A stretch of 33,394 nt of DNA from positions 1 through 33,394 of the forward strand of contig JANQRD010000260.1 of NCBI GenBank assembly GCA_028284725.1, read 5' to 3'. The position numbers and the translations under genes are program-made. This stretch comes from Allomuricauda sp. (GTDB lineage: Bacteria; Bacteroidota; Bacteroidia; Flavobacteriales; Flavobacteriaceae). The notes under the pieces are model-generated. The model ran no database searches. It was not told where the DNA came from and saw nothing but the letters and a program-made list of their open reading frames with translations. Shown one piece after another: positions 8,707 to 16,794 of this stretch. Each line of letters starts with the position of its first letter. Within the stretch, counting starts at the first letter, position 1.

Positions 8707-10119
8707 TTAATAGAATGAATTTTGTACCAAACTTGGGTTCTGGGTAAGTTCCTGTATGGAAATGGGCCATAACAAATGCTCTTCGTTTACAATATCTGAC
8801 AATTCAACAGCCCTGCCGTTGCGTATCAAATCAAACCAGCGATGGCCTTCCGCAAACAGTTCAATGTATCGTTCATTTAAAACCGCATCCAATGCCTCAT
8901 CTTGTGAACCGGCCGCAATATTACCCAACCCAGCCCTGGTTCGGACATCATTGACCAGTAGCATAGCATCTCCGACATTTCCCTGAGCGGCCAAGATTTC
9001 GGCTTTTAATAACTGTATGCCCGTAACCCTGAATATCGGGATGTTATCATCGGATGTGCTAAATCCTTGTGCAGTCTGGCCCTTACCCTTGTATTTCACC
9101 ACAAAAGGGTCATTGACCAAATCATCTGGAGCCGCTTCTTGCTTGATGACATCTATACGGACGTCATCGGGCCGTGCCTCTATGAAGGTAAGGAACAAGG
9201 GGTCAAATTCCACGGATGCCCGTAACCTTTCATTATAAGGCTCTTTCAGAAAGGATGATGATAGGTTGTTGTCATCAAAAACATCGAGATTAAACTGTAC
9301 TGAAAATACTGTTTCTGGAGTATTCTCATCTTCAAATACGGCATTGTAATCACTCCAGGGTGTGTAATTGGAATTGCCCAAAACTTTGTCAGCTGCCGCA
9401 AGAGCCGCTTGCAAATCGCCTGTACCTCCATTTTCCACTCTAGCCCTCCATGCATAGACGTGGGCCTGTAGCGCATTGACCGCTCCAACGGTGGCCCTGC
9501 CCCGTGTAGCATCGTTGCCCGAATAGGAGTTAGGGACCATTCCTTCGGCCATGGACAAATCGGTTATTATTTGTTCAAAGACCAATTCCTTTGTGGATTG
9601 GGGAACCTGAAATTCGTCATTTGAAGAGGTGAACGGATCTAACACCAATGGCACTTCTCCCCAAAGCCTTACCAAATAAGAATATGCCAGCGCTCTTAAA
9701 AATAGTGCTTCACCAACTATTTGGTCCTGTTTATCCGGTGATATACCCTCAATAAGAGGTACGTTGGCAATAGTAGTGTTTGTATTGTTGATCAACCGAT
9801 AAAACTCTGACCAATCCGCGTATAAATTGGTGGACGTAAGTAAGTTTTCGGAAATTTCAACTATTGTCCCCCCGGTATCGTTTGTCAGCATTTCATCGGC
9901 CCTGGCATCGCCCCAAGCGACAAAGTTCGCTACGGCAGCACCTCCCGTCATAGCCGCTTGCAATTGGTTGTAACAGCCTATAATGGCCGATTCGGCATCA
10001 TCTTCATTCTGAAAAGCATTGCTTTGGGTGATGTCGCTCACTGGAGATTGTTCCAAAGCCGTTTCACAGGATACCAATCCTATGATGAGTGCACTGAGAA
10101 TATATTTTAAGTTTTTCAT
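8707..10119 (-). CDS. SusD/RagB family outer-membrane lipoprotein
   Basis: This 470-residue lipoprotein is predicted to form the lid of the SusC channel and to bind oligosaccharides at the cell surface. The signal ends IIGLVSC with Cys18. The N-terminal TPR-like helices contain NAFQNEDDAESAIIGCYNQL, and the C-terminal SusD/RagB part contains IPIFRVTGIQLLKAEILAAQ, ERYIELFAEGHRWFDLIRNG and LLWPISIQELTQNPSL, all hallmark positions of the family. It lies 11 bp after susC, the standard PUL order. The ligand is not predictable; the neighbouring lyase and sialidase-like genes suggest a sialylated or related acidic glycan. Confidence 0.96.
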   Translation of the reverse strand: MKNLKYILSALIIGLVSCETALEQSPVSDITQSNAFQNEDDAESAIIGCYNQLQAAMTGGAAVANFVAWGDARADEMLTNDTGGTIVEISENLLTSTNLYADWSEFYRLINNTNTTIANVPLIEGISPDKQDQIVGEALFLRALAYSYLVRLWGEVPLVLDPFTSSNDEFQVPQSTKELVFEQIITDLSMAEGMVPNSYSGNDATRGRATVGAVNALQAHVYAWRARVENGGTGDLQAALAAADKVLGNSNYTPWSDYNAVFEDENTPETVFSVQFNLDVFDDNNLSSSFLKEPYNERLRASVEFDPLFLTFIEARPDDVRIDVIKQEAAPDDLVNDPFVVKYKGKGQTAQGFSTSDDNIPIFRVTGIQLLKAEILAAQGNVGDAMLLVNDVRTRAGLGNIAAGSQDEALDAVLNERYIELFAEGHRWFDLIRNGRAVELSDIVNEEHLLWPISIQELTQNPSLVQNSFY

Positions 10120-10130
10120 TATATCAAATT

Positions 10131-13100
10131 TTATAGCCCTAGGTTAACTCCAAAAATTACTGATTTTGAAAGTGGAAATAGGAACTCGTCCACTCCAAAT
10201 ATTCCTGCGTTGTTCGCCGAAGAAGAGACTGCTTCGGGATCATATCCCGAATAGTCCGTCAAGGTCCATAGATTCTGTCCGGTTAGATAAGCGCGAAGAC
10301 TTCTAATGCCAAGCCTGTCCAAGATAGCTGGCTGAAAATTGTAGCTCAATGTGATAGTTTTCAATCGTAGAAACGAACCATCCTCTATCCAGCGTGAAGT
10401 ATTGGCCCTCCCATTTTCCTGTGCCCCACGAAAGACATTTCTTGGAACATCGGTAATATCACCCGGCTCTTGCCATCTGTTGTTATAGGTATCAAGATCT
10501 GGCTGCACATACAGCCCGTTCCATCCGTTTCTATATTGGGCGGGTGCATTGTAAATGTCATTCCCATAAGAAAAATTGAAGAAGACACTCAGGTCAAAAC
10601 CTTTGTAAGAGAAATTATTGGTGATACCCCCAGTAAAGTCTGGTAGAGCCTGACCTATTATAGTCCGATCATCTTCATCAATAATGCCATTATTATCCAA
10701 ATCCCTGAATATCGCATCACCGCCTTCAAATTCAGGACCATTTTCCCCACCAGACCGCAACCTACCTTGTCCGTTAGGCCCCGCAGGGACATCTTCTGTG
10801 GTAGCATACACGCCATCGAATTGCCATCCAAAGAATGAACCCAATGGTTCGCCCTCGCGAAGAATGGCCAACCCATTGCCAGAGTTTCCGAATATGAAGA
10901 AATCCTCACCATTCGGCAATTCTGTTATTTCATTCTCAATAAATGAAATGTTGATGTTGGTCGACCATTTAAAGGCTCCGTCAAAATTTTGTGTCACAAG
11001 ATTAAAATCCACACCTTTGTTCTCAACGCTTCCCAAATTTGTGGTCAAGGTCTCGAATCCAGAAGTACCTGGAAGTTGGACATTAAATAGTAAATCCTCT
11101 GTTTTCTTAACAAAATATTCAGCGGTCAGGCTTACACGGTTGTTGAACAAGGCGATATCGGCTCCCACATTAAATTGATTGGTCCTTTCCCAAGACAGCA
11201 GTCGATTTGGGATGCCATTGGCTGCAGGGGCAAATCCACCGATTCCCAAATAGGTTGGGTCGCTGCTAAATAGGCCTTGGGAAACAAAATTGCCGATACC
11301 TTCTTGATTCCCGGTTGAGCCATAGCTAACACGAAGCTTTAATTCATCTATCGAGGAATTCTGCATAAAGGATTCTTCTGACACTCTCCATGCAAACGAT
11401 CCCGATGGAAAGGTTCCATATCTTGAATCTTCACCAAATCTTGAAGATCCATCCGTTCTTACCGTCCCGGTCAACAGGTATTTGTTCATAAAACCATAGT
11501 TGATTCTGCCGAAATAGGAAACCAGCCCCCAGCTTGTCTCAGTTGAGCTTGCATCTTCGATCACTGCACTGGCATTGACCGTGGGGATTTTGTCAGAAGG
11601 TGCCTGGCTTCCCTGAACAAATATGGTGTTGATTTTGTTCACCTGTTGACTAAAGCCCAATAGCACGTCTAACGAATGTTTATCCCCAAATAGCTTTTTG
11701 TAGTTCAGGGTGTTTTCGTTTATCCATCCCAAATCCTGGAAATCCCTTGCAGTTGCCAATCGAAAACTACCAATATTTCGTACCGTGGATGGCACAAACA
11801 GGTCTTCTTTCAAACTCAAAAGATCGATACCAAGATTGGACCTGAACTTTAACCCCTCAATGATATCCACTTCTCCAAAAATGTTTCCTATAATACGGTC
11901 TGTTTTTGACTCAAAAAAGGGATCCTCCAATAAACTGACAGGATTCCTTATCCATGTGGGCTCTCCCTCGATCGGAAATTGTGTTTGGTACGATGGTGTA
12001 TTCATCCAAACCTGAATAGGATTGTTGTTGGCGGGTGATTGTACTGCTAGGTTATTGAAGCCATTGGAATAGGAAACACTGGCCCCCAGCTTGATATTTT
12101 CATACGCTTGATAATCCACATTCAACCTGGAAGTCACCCTCTTAAATCCTGTGTCCAAGAGAATGCCCTCTTGGTTAAAATAGTTGGCACTTATGGCAAA
12201 TCTCAATTTCTCAGTTCCTCCTGAAAGGGACAAATCCACATTTTGAATTGGAGCATCTTCAAATATCAAATCTTGCCAATTGGTATTGTTGTTACCGCCA
12301 GTGGTCGGGTTTAAAATGTCAGCAATTTCCGGTCGCATTTGACGCCCTGCATTCAACCAACCTTCGAAAAAAATCTCCCTAAACTGTTGGCCATTGACCG
12401 TGGGAAGAAAATCGATGATTCTTTGAACCCCGTAGTAGGATCCAATGTTCAATGTTGGTTTTCCCGCGCTCCCTCTTTTAGTAGTGATCAATACGACCCC
12501 ATTGGAAGCCCTTGAACCATATATGGATGCGGCCGATGCATCTTTCAGCACCTCAATAGAAGCGATGTCATTGGGATTAATGTCTGCCAGCGCGTTAAGC
12601 CCAACGGAACCAAGTTGGTTGGATGCGGCAAAATTCCCACTCTTAATCGGGACACCATCAATTACGTATAGTGGTTCATTGCCTCCACTAATGGAAGCAA
12701 TTCCCCTAATCCTCACCGTGGCCCCACCTCCCGGCGCCCCTGTGTTTTGTATTACCTGTACCCCTGCGGCCTTTCCCTGAAGGGAATTGTCAAAGCTTGA
12801 AACCGGTCTGTTTTCAAACTCTTCAGCCTTAACCGAGGAAATAGCGCCCGTTACCCTAGCTTTGGATTGTTCGCCATAACCGATTATCACAACCTCATCA
12901 AGTTCGGTTGAACTTGGAGCGAGTGTCACATTGATGGTCGATTGCCCCGAGACAGGTATTTCTTGGGTCTGGTACCCAAGATAACTAAAGACCAGTACAG
13001 CATTCTCTGGGTCGGTCAGTGAAATTGAATAATTGCCATCAAAATCGGTAACGACCCCGTTGACAGTGCCTTTTTCGATAACATTGACACCGGGCAATAC

Positions 13101-13199
13101 TTCACCCTCCGATGAAGTCACCGTACCCGAAGCATTGGTTTGGCCATGTACAAGACTGCCTATGGCCAGGACCAACATAATGGAAAATAAATACTTCAT
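10131..13199 (-). CDS. SusC/RagA family TonB-dependent receptor
   Basis: This is an outer-membrane TonB-dependent importer of 1022 residues. A signal peptide (residues 1-20, ending VHG-Q) leads into a carboxypeptidase-regulatory-like beta-sandwich (about 22-95, GTVTSSEGEVLPGVNV), then a TonB box region ELDEVVIIGYG (about 99-109). The plug runs to about residue 235 and contains LQGKAAGVQVIQ and EPLYVIDGVPI, and a 22-strand barrel occupies the rest, with the SusC-type C-terminal FLFPLSKSVIFGVNLGL. No sigma-regulatory N-terminal extension is present, so it is not an anti-sigma-coupled receptor. It is 15 bp downstream of the lyase gene and likely co-transcribed with it from the promoter at about 14170. 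Confidence 0.97.
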   Translation of the reverse strand: MKYLFSIMLVLAIGSLVHGQTNASGTVTSSEGEVLPGVNVIEKGTVNGVVTDFDGNYSISLTDPENAVLVFSYLGYQTQEIPVSGQSTINVTLAPSSTELDEVVIIGYGEQSKARVTGAISSVKAEEFENRPVSSFDNSLQGKAAGVQVIQNTGAPGGGATVRIRGIASISGGNEPLYVIDGVPIKSGNFAASNQLGSVGLNALADINPNDIASIEVLKDASAASIYGSRASNGVVLITTKRGSAGKPTLNIGSYYGVQRIIDFLPTVNGQQFREIFFEGWLNAGRQMRPEIADILNPTTGGNNNTNWQDLIFEDAPIQNVDLSLSGGTEKLRFAISANYFNQEGILLDTGFKRVTSRLNVDYQAYENIKLGASVSYSNGFNNLAVQSPANNNPIQVWMNTPSYQTQFPIEGEPTWIRNPVSLLEDPFFESKTDRIIGNIFGEVDIIEGLKFRSNLGIDLLSLKEDLFVPSTVRNIGSFRLATARDFQDLGWINENTLNYKKLFGDKHSLDVLLGFSQQVNKINTIFVQGSQAPSDKIPTVNASAVIEDASSTETSWGLVSYFGRINYGFMNKYLLTGTVRTDGSSRFGEDSRYGTFPSGSFAWRVSEESFMQNSSIDELKLRVSYGSTGNQEGIGNFVSQGLFSSDPTYLGIGGFAPAANGIPNRLLSWERTNQFNVGADIALFNNRVSLTAEYFVKKTEDLLFNVQLPGTSGFETLTTNLGSVENKGVDFNLVTQNFDGAFKWSTNINISFIENEITELPNGEDFFIFGNSGNGLAILREGEPLGSFFGWQFDGVYATTEDVPAGPNGQGRLRSGGENGPEFEGGDAIFRDLDNNGIIDEDDRTIIGQALPDFTGGITNNFSYKGFDLSVFFNFSYGNDIYNAPAQYRNGWNGLYVQPDLDTYNNRWQEPGDITDVPRNVFRGAQENGRANTSRWIEDGSFLRLKTITLSYNFQPAILDRLGIRSLRAYLTGQNLWTLTDYSGYDPEAVSSSANNAGIFGVDEFLFPLSKSVIFGVNLGL

Positions 13200-13214
13200 A
13201 ATGTTAGGTTTAAT

Positions 13215-14141
13215 TTAATGAGTTATTAGTTGTTTGTTTCGGTAGTCAAAAAATTTTGTGGCTTTAAGCCTTTTTTCCAAGTCTTTCAATTGTGTATTGT
13301 TAGGTTTATTAAGGGGCTGTCTTACCTGCCCCATATCAAGACCTATTAAACTCATGACAGCCTTGCCAGCAATCACCCCGCCACCAAATTCCACAATGAT
13401 TCCTATGATTCGGTCGATTTCTTCAGCCAATAAACGGGCCTCTGACAATTTGCCCATCTGATACAGGTCGATAAGTTCATGAAATAAGGGAGACATATAG
13501 TTATACGTACTTCCCAATGCGGATTTGGCCCCAGCAGTGAGGGAATCAAACAGTAATTCGTCCCTGCCAAAGATCATATCAAAATGATGGTTTGAAAGTT
13601 TTACACAATCGGCGTACTCCCCAATATCTTCATGGGTGAACTTGATTCCCTTGATGTCGATATTCCGATCCAAAACCTGTTTTAAAAAATCAAGCATGGG
13701 AAATTCAACACCAGTCATCGAAGGAATATGATAGTAGTAAAAATCAACTGAAGTTGTACCCCCAATACACTCTTCCAAGAAATCCAGAAGGTTCTGGATA
13801 TCATTCGGCTTAAAAAAAATGGGAGGGGACAATACAATTGCGGAAGAATTAAAACTAACTGAACTCTCAACCAATTTCCTTATTTCCTGAATGGAGTTAT
13901 GCCCAACATGGACCATGAGTTTAAAATCATCATCCACGACCGTGCTCCATTCTGACGCTAATTCAATGCGTTCGTCAACGGATAATGAATATCCCTCTCC
14001 TGTAGTACCGCAAATCATTGTCCCCGTAATCCCATTGACTCTTAAATTTTGATAATAAGGCCCGACCTTATCGAGATTTATCATACTGCCTGTCTTATCC
14101 ATTGGGGTAAAGGCGGCAGAGATCAATTTACACCTATTCAT
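13215..14141 (-). CDS. nanA: N-acetylneuraminate lyase family aldolase (DapA/NanA superfamily)
   Basis: This 308-residue TIM-barrel class I aldolase likely cleaves N-acetylneuraminate to ManNAc and pyruvate in the cytoplasm. Its motifs line up almost without gaps with E. coli NanA: GTTGEG (45-50) for GSTGEA, Tyr137 in YHIP for YNIP, the Schiff-base Lys167 in GIKFT (Lys165 in E. coli), Thr169, Asp194-Glu195 (Asp191-Glu192, which contact the sugar), and the lyase-typical GSTYN at 210-214. These features favour sialate lyase over dihydrodipicolinate synthase or KDG aldolase. It is the first gene of the operon after the regulator and is preceded by a palindrome and a promoter element. A related 2-keto-sugar-acid lyase remains possible. 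Genes for ManNAc epimerase and kinase are not in the window. Confidence 0.85.
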   Translation of the reverse strand: MNRCKLISAAFTPMDKTGSMINLDKVGPYYQNLRVNGITGTMICGTTGEGYSLSVDERIELASEWSTVVDDDFKLMVHVGHNSIQEIRKLVESSVSFNSSAIVLSPPIFFKPNDIQNLLDFLEECIGGTTSVDFYYYHIPSMTGVEFPMLDFLKQVLDRNIDIKGIKFTHEDIGEYADCVKLSNHHFDMIFGRDELLFDSLTAGAKSALGSTYNYMSPLFHELIDLYQMGKLSEARLLAEEIDRIIGIIVEFGGGVIAGKAVMSLIGLDMGQVRQPLNKPNNTQLKDLEKRLKATKFFDYRNKQLITH

Positions 14142-14151
14142 TTATATGTAG

Positions 14152-14166
14152 TTATGTAGTACATAA
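14152..14166. promoter_or_regulatory. Probable GntR-family operator in front of the lyase gene
   Basis: TTATGTA-G-TACATAA is a perfect inverted repeat with a single central base. It lies 11-25 bp upstream of the lyase start codon and just downstream of the likely -7 element, so a bound repressor would cover the transcription start. TGT-N3-ACA cores are typical of FadR/FCD-type GntR operators. The heptamer ATGTAGT is also directly repeated 8 bp apart (14146 and 14154). Confidence 0.65.
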
Positions 14167-14169
14167 TGA

Positions 14170-14177
14170 CAAATATA
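14170..14177 (-). promoter_or_regulatory. Candidate Bacteroidota -7 promoter element (TAnnTTTG)
   Basis: The minus strand reads TATATTTG here, a full match to the TAnnTTTG consensus of Bacteroidota housekeeping promoters, in the 88-bp gap between the regulator and lyase genes. A clear TTTG at the -33 position and the right spacing is not present; only a T-rich stretch (about 14199-14207) is. Initiation would be expected near 14165, inside the palindrome. Confidence 0.5.
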
Positions 14178-14229
14178 TAATATTTTAGTATAATTCCTAA
14201 AAACTGTTCAAAAAAATTCTAGAAAAATG

Positions 14230-14949
14230 TTAAAGTCCCAATTTGTAGGCGTGCAGTGATTCGATATGTGGTCTTAAATGCTCCTTCATTGCCATCCTGA
14301 AGCGCTCGACATCATCTCCCTTTAGGGCTTCAAGCAAATCTTCATGTTTGACCGTGGTACTTTTCTGCTTGTCGTTCAATATGTCTGGATGGTCAACCAC
14401 AAACTTAAAAATGGGAACCAATAAATTTTGAAATCCCTTCAAGGTATCATTTTTTGAGATTTCATAGAGCTTCCCATGAAAGGTTACTTCTTCTTCCAAT
14501 ATTGCTTTCTCCATATCCGACTGTCTATGCTTTCTTTTCAAGATTTTGTCCAGTTCCTCAATGTCTTCAACGGTTTTTCGTTGGAATAACAAATCGGCCA
14601 GTCCTAACTCCAAGACAATTCGCATCTCGAATATTTCAAGCAAGTTCTTTTCCCCCAGAAAAGTCGGGTGCAATACCCTTTCAAATCCGTTCAGCAAGCT
14701 TGGTGCCGTGAGTACCATGCCCCTTTTTTTCCGTGATTCGATAAGGCCAAGCATCTTGAATCGACTTAGTGCCTCCCTAACAACATTTCTACTAACCCCA
14801 AGGCTTTCCGCCAATTCATTTTCCTTTGGAAGTGGGTCACCTGGCTTTAGGTTGCTTTGGATAAAGTAGTTTCGCAATCGCTCTTCCACAGCTTCTGGCA
14901 TTGAGGCCACTTCAATAGGTGTGAAGTATTTTCTGCTTTTACTGTTCAT
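14230..14949 (-). CDS. GntR-family transcriptional regulator, FadR/FCD subfamily
   Basis: This 239-residue DNA-binding regulator probably responds to a sugar acid or other carboxylate. The winged helix spans about residues 12-80: GDPLPKENELAESLGVSRNV gives the recognition helix, then REALSRFKMLGLIESRKKRG the wing. The all-helical FCD effector domain follows (about 105-228), with the spaced histidines of the metal site visible in EVTFHGKLYE, VKHEDLLEAL and AMKEHLRPHI. It is the first gene of the locus, on the same strand, 88 bp before the lyase gene. A close copy of the downstream palindrome lies 47-61 bp upstream of its start, which suggests autoregulation. NanR of E. coli belongs to the same subfamily, which fits a sialate regulator, but the effector is not shown. 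Confidence 0.92.
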   Translation of the reverse strand: MNSKSRKYFTPIEVASMPEAVEERLRNYFIQSNLKPGDPLPKENELAESLGVSRNVVREALSRFKMLGLIESRKKRGMVLTAPSLLNGFERVLHPTFLGEKNLLEIFEMRIVLELGLADLLFQRKTVEDIEELDKILKRKHRQSDMEKAILEEEVTFHGKLYEISKNDTLKGFQNLLVPIFKFVVDHPDILNDKQKSTTVKHEDLLEALKGDDVERFRMAMKEHLRPHIESLHAYKLGL

Positions 14950-14995
14950 GTCTGTGATAGATATTCTTTACTGTGATAATCAATCAAAATTGTAC

Positions 14996-15010
14996 TTATG
15001 TAGGACAACA
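14996..15010. promoter_or_regulatory. Second, imperfect copy of the operator, upstream of the GntR gene
   Basis: TTATGTAGGACAACA matches the perfect palindrome at 14152-14166 at 12 of 15 positions, keeping the TTATGTAG arm and the ACA of the other arm. It lies 47-61 bp before the regulator start codon, where it could serve autorepression. The match is by eye; chance occurrence in AT-rich DNA cannot be excluded. Confidence 0.45.
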
Positions 15011-15213
15011 AAATGGAAATGGTGAGGAATTAACAGTCAGCTCTCATGCTTTTAACGGAGACTTGAAGGTGCATATTATGAAAAATCTTTCAATTTTAAT
15101 AATTAACCTATTTCAATTCCGATTATCTGACCGGATTCCAAAGGATAACCTTTGGGCAGTGTCCCATAAAGCCGTCTTGTTAAGATGAAATTATTTATAC
15201 AGAAATCAAACAG

Positions 15214-15231
15214 CGGTTAGCATACCAACCG
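15214..15231 (-). terminator. Weak hairpin after the AraC-family gene
   Basis: CGGTT at 15214-15218 and AACCG at 15227-15231 can pair around an 8-nt loop, 8 bp beyond the AraC gene stop. On the minus strand it is followed by a broken T-rich stretch, so it is at best a poor intrinsic terminator. Confidence 0.25.
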
Positions 15232-15238
15232 AAATCAT

Positions 15239-16276
15239 TTAATTACCTGGCACTGCATCGACTAAATCCACGTTTTTATGCCTAAACTGGTTTGGAGTGC
15301 AATTTTCATGTTTTTTAAACACGGACGAAAAGTATTGGCTTGTTGTAAAGCCACACCTATAAGCTATCTCCACTATCGTAAGATGTACCTCTTCCAAAAG
15401 CATCTTTTTCGACATTTCCAGTCGCCTCATCATTAAATAGCGCATCGGGGTCAGGTTTGTAATTTGTTTGCAGTGATAAGTAAACCTGGTCACCCCTACT
15501 CCAGCAGATAGCGACATGGACTCTATGGTCCAGTTTTCGGCCAAACTGTTTTCCAGTTCTTTTAAAAACAAATCAACACTTCTGGAACTTTCGGTAAGGG
15601 ATTCATTCAAAATCATATCATCGGTATCCAGCAAGTCAAGCAGAAGTATAAGCAATTGATTGATGTGCAATCTTATTTTTGATGCATTACTGCCAGAATT
15701 ATCCGTGTCGATAGCCTTGCCAATATTGACAAAACAATTCCGTACTTCTTTGTTTGTTTTGAGAATTGACTTTTCATTTTGTCTCAATATTTTGGTCAAT
15801 TTGAGCAGGTCTTTTGGAGTTAACGTTATCCATTCTGGCCATTGCCAATCCTGATGCGGCCTTCGCACACCCAAATCGATGATGACCCAATAAAATTTTC
15901 CCATCCCAACATAGGGATTTCCCACTTTGTGTACCTCCCAGGGCCTTGTAATGGTCAAATAATCTGGTTTTAATATGACTTCCTTATTTTCTTGTGCATA
16001 CGGCATGGTTCCAGATTCTAAAAAATGAAACTCAATTCCCTCATTTCGATGCCAGTCCAACCCCCAATCCTGCGGTTCATGGGCATCCCAATAGCCAATG
16101 CTGTTCAATCCCAAAGTATTATCATCCAATCTATCTCCCGGATAGGTGTGTCTCGAAAGCATTTTGGATTTGATTTTCTTACGGTGTGCGGCATCCACTA
16201 AAGGAAGACATTTATCCGCTCGGTATACTATTCCCTCTGCTCGGTAAGGTTGAATTTCCTGTACACTCCCTTTCAT
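15239..16276 (-). CDS. AraC-family transcriptional regulator with cupin sensor domain
   Basis: This 345-residue regulator has a cupin-like N-terminal sensor (about 60-140; HRNEGIEFHFLESG and LTITRPWEVHKVG resemble AraC_binding proteins) and a C-terminal double helix-turn-helix (about 235-335). The second HTH contains TIVEIAYRCGFTTSQYFSSV followed by FKKHENCTPNQFR, the standard AraC/XylS signature. Proteins of this type in Bacteroidota usually sense sugars or other small ligands. It is divergent from the TMEM220-ebo operon (start codons 89 bp apart), so it might regulate that operon, itself, or the sialate locus to its left. The sequence does not decide between these. Confidence 0.92.
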   Translation of the reverse strand: MKGSVQEIQPYRAEGIVYRADKCLPLVDAAHRKKIKSKMLSRHTYPGDRLDDNTLGLNSIGYWDAHEPQDWGLDWHRNEGIEFHFLESGTMPYAQENKEVILKPDYLTITRPWEVHKVGNPYVGMGKFYWVIIDLGVRRPHQDWQWPEWITLTPKDLLKLTKILRQNEKSILKTNKEVRNCFVNIGKAIDTDNSGSNASKIRLHINQLLILLLDLLDTDDMILNESLTESSRSVDLFLKELENSLAENWTIESMSLSAGVGVTRFTYHCKQITNLTPMRYLMMRRLEMSKKMLLEEVHLTIVEIAYRCGFTTSQYFSSVFKKHENCTPNQFRHKNVDLVDAVPGN

Positions 16277-16365
16277 TGAAATTATTTAAACAAATTGGAG
16301 TGAAAAGTAACTAAATTTATATGTTAAGTCAAATTGGAATCAAATTTTTGAAGAAGATCAATTTC

Positions 16366-16755
16366 ATGGAAAATCAAAAGAAGTCGCTCTCTCTAAAAAA
16401 AGTCATTAATCTCATATTATTTGGCCTTTTCGGTCTTTTTGCATTTCTACAGTTAAACGATAAGGACGGCCTAATTTGGTTTTCAATTTATGGAATAGTG
16501 GCATTGGTTCATTTGTACGCTTTTTTCAAGCCATTGAATAGGATATTTCTTTGGATTTTGTTTGCGGGGCTTTTAATATATTGTTTAGTACACTTCCCAT
16601 ATTTCCAAGAATGGTTGCAAGTGAACAATAAATCGGAGCTTTTTGGTGAAATGGTTTATGAAAAGCCCTATTTGGAAGGTACCCGGGAATTCCTAGGCCT
16701 CCTCATAGCTGCAATTGCACTGTCATTTAAATTAAAAAACACAAAAAAACAGTAA
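16366..16755 (+). CDS. TMEM220-like small membrane protein
   Basis: This roughly 129-residue inner-membrane protein has four predicted helices (near VINLILFGLFGLFAFLQLN, WFSIYGIVALVHLYAFF, FLWILFAGLLIYCLVHF and FLGLLIAAIALSF). The segment LQLNDKDGLIWFSIYG between helices 1 and 2 resembles the conserved NDxDxxxWxxxYG of the TMEM220 family (PF15071), whose function is unknown. An ATG at 16321 would add 15 residues; I prefer 16366 because it is preceded by a purine-rich GAAGAAGA stretch and puts the first helix close to the N-terminus. It is the first gene of the operon, 39 bp before eboA, so it may act with the Ebo proteins in transport or membrane chemistry. That link rests only on position. 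Confidence 0.75.
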   Translation: MENQKKSLSLKKVINLILFGLFGLFAFLQLNDKDGLIWFSIYGIVALVHLYAFFKPLNRIFLWILFAGLLIYCLVHFPYFQEWLQVNNKSELFGEMVYEKPYLEGTREFLGLLIAAIALSFKLKNTKKQ

Positions 16756-16794
16756 GTTCAAAAATCTTTTCTGAGCTTGGTTTGATATTGAGAT

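Larger units (their letters stand above)
14950..15238. other. Intergenic region between the two regulator genes
   Basis: This 289-bp gap lies upstream of the GntR gene and downstream of the AraC gene, both on the minus strand. It should hold the GntR-gene promoter. It contains the imperfect operator at 14996-15010 and, on the minus strand, a CAATTTTG sequence at about 14983-14990 that is one base from the TAnnTTTG -7 consensus. The short plus-strand open frame in it (14973-15188) has no family resemblance and is probably not a gene. Confidence 0.5.

Noticed and set aside
10684-11178. Long plus-strand open frame inside the SusC gene
   Set aside because: It is antisense to a clear TonB-dependent receptor with continuous family features; its translation is low-complexity Ser/Pro-rich with no recognisable domain.
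13215-14141. Dihydrodipicolinate synthase (dapA)
   Set aside because: GSTYN, Asp194-Glu195 and the YHIP/GIKFT spacing match N-acetylneuraminate lyase better, and the gene lies in a glycan-use locus.
14973-15188. Possible small gene (about 71 codons) in the regulator intergenic region
   Set aside because: No ribosome-binding site, no family resemblance, and it overlaps the likely operator and promoter of the GntR gene.
16277-16365. Promoter of the ebo operon (TAAATTTA at 16312-16319)
   Set aside because: It matches TAnnTTTG at all but the last base, and no -33 TTTG lies at the right distance, so I do not list it as a feature.
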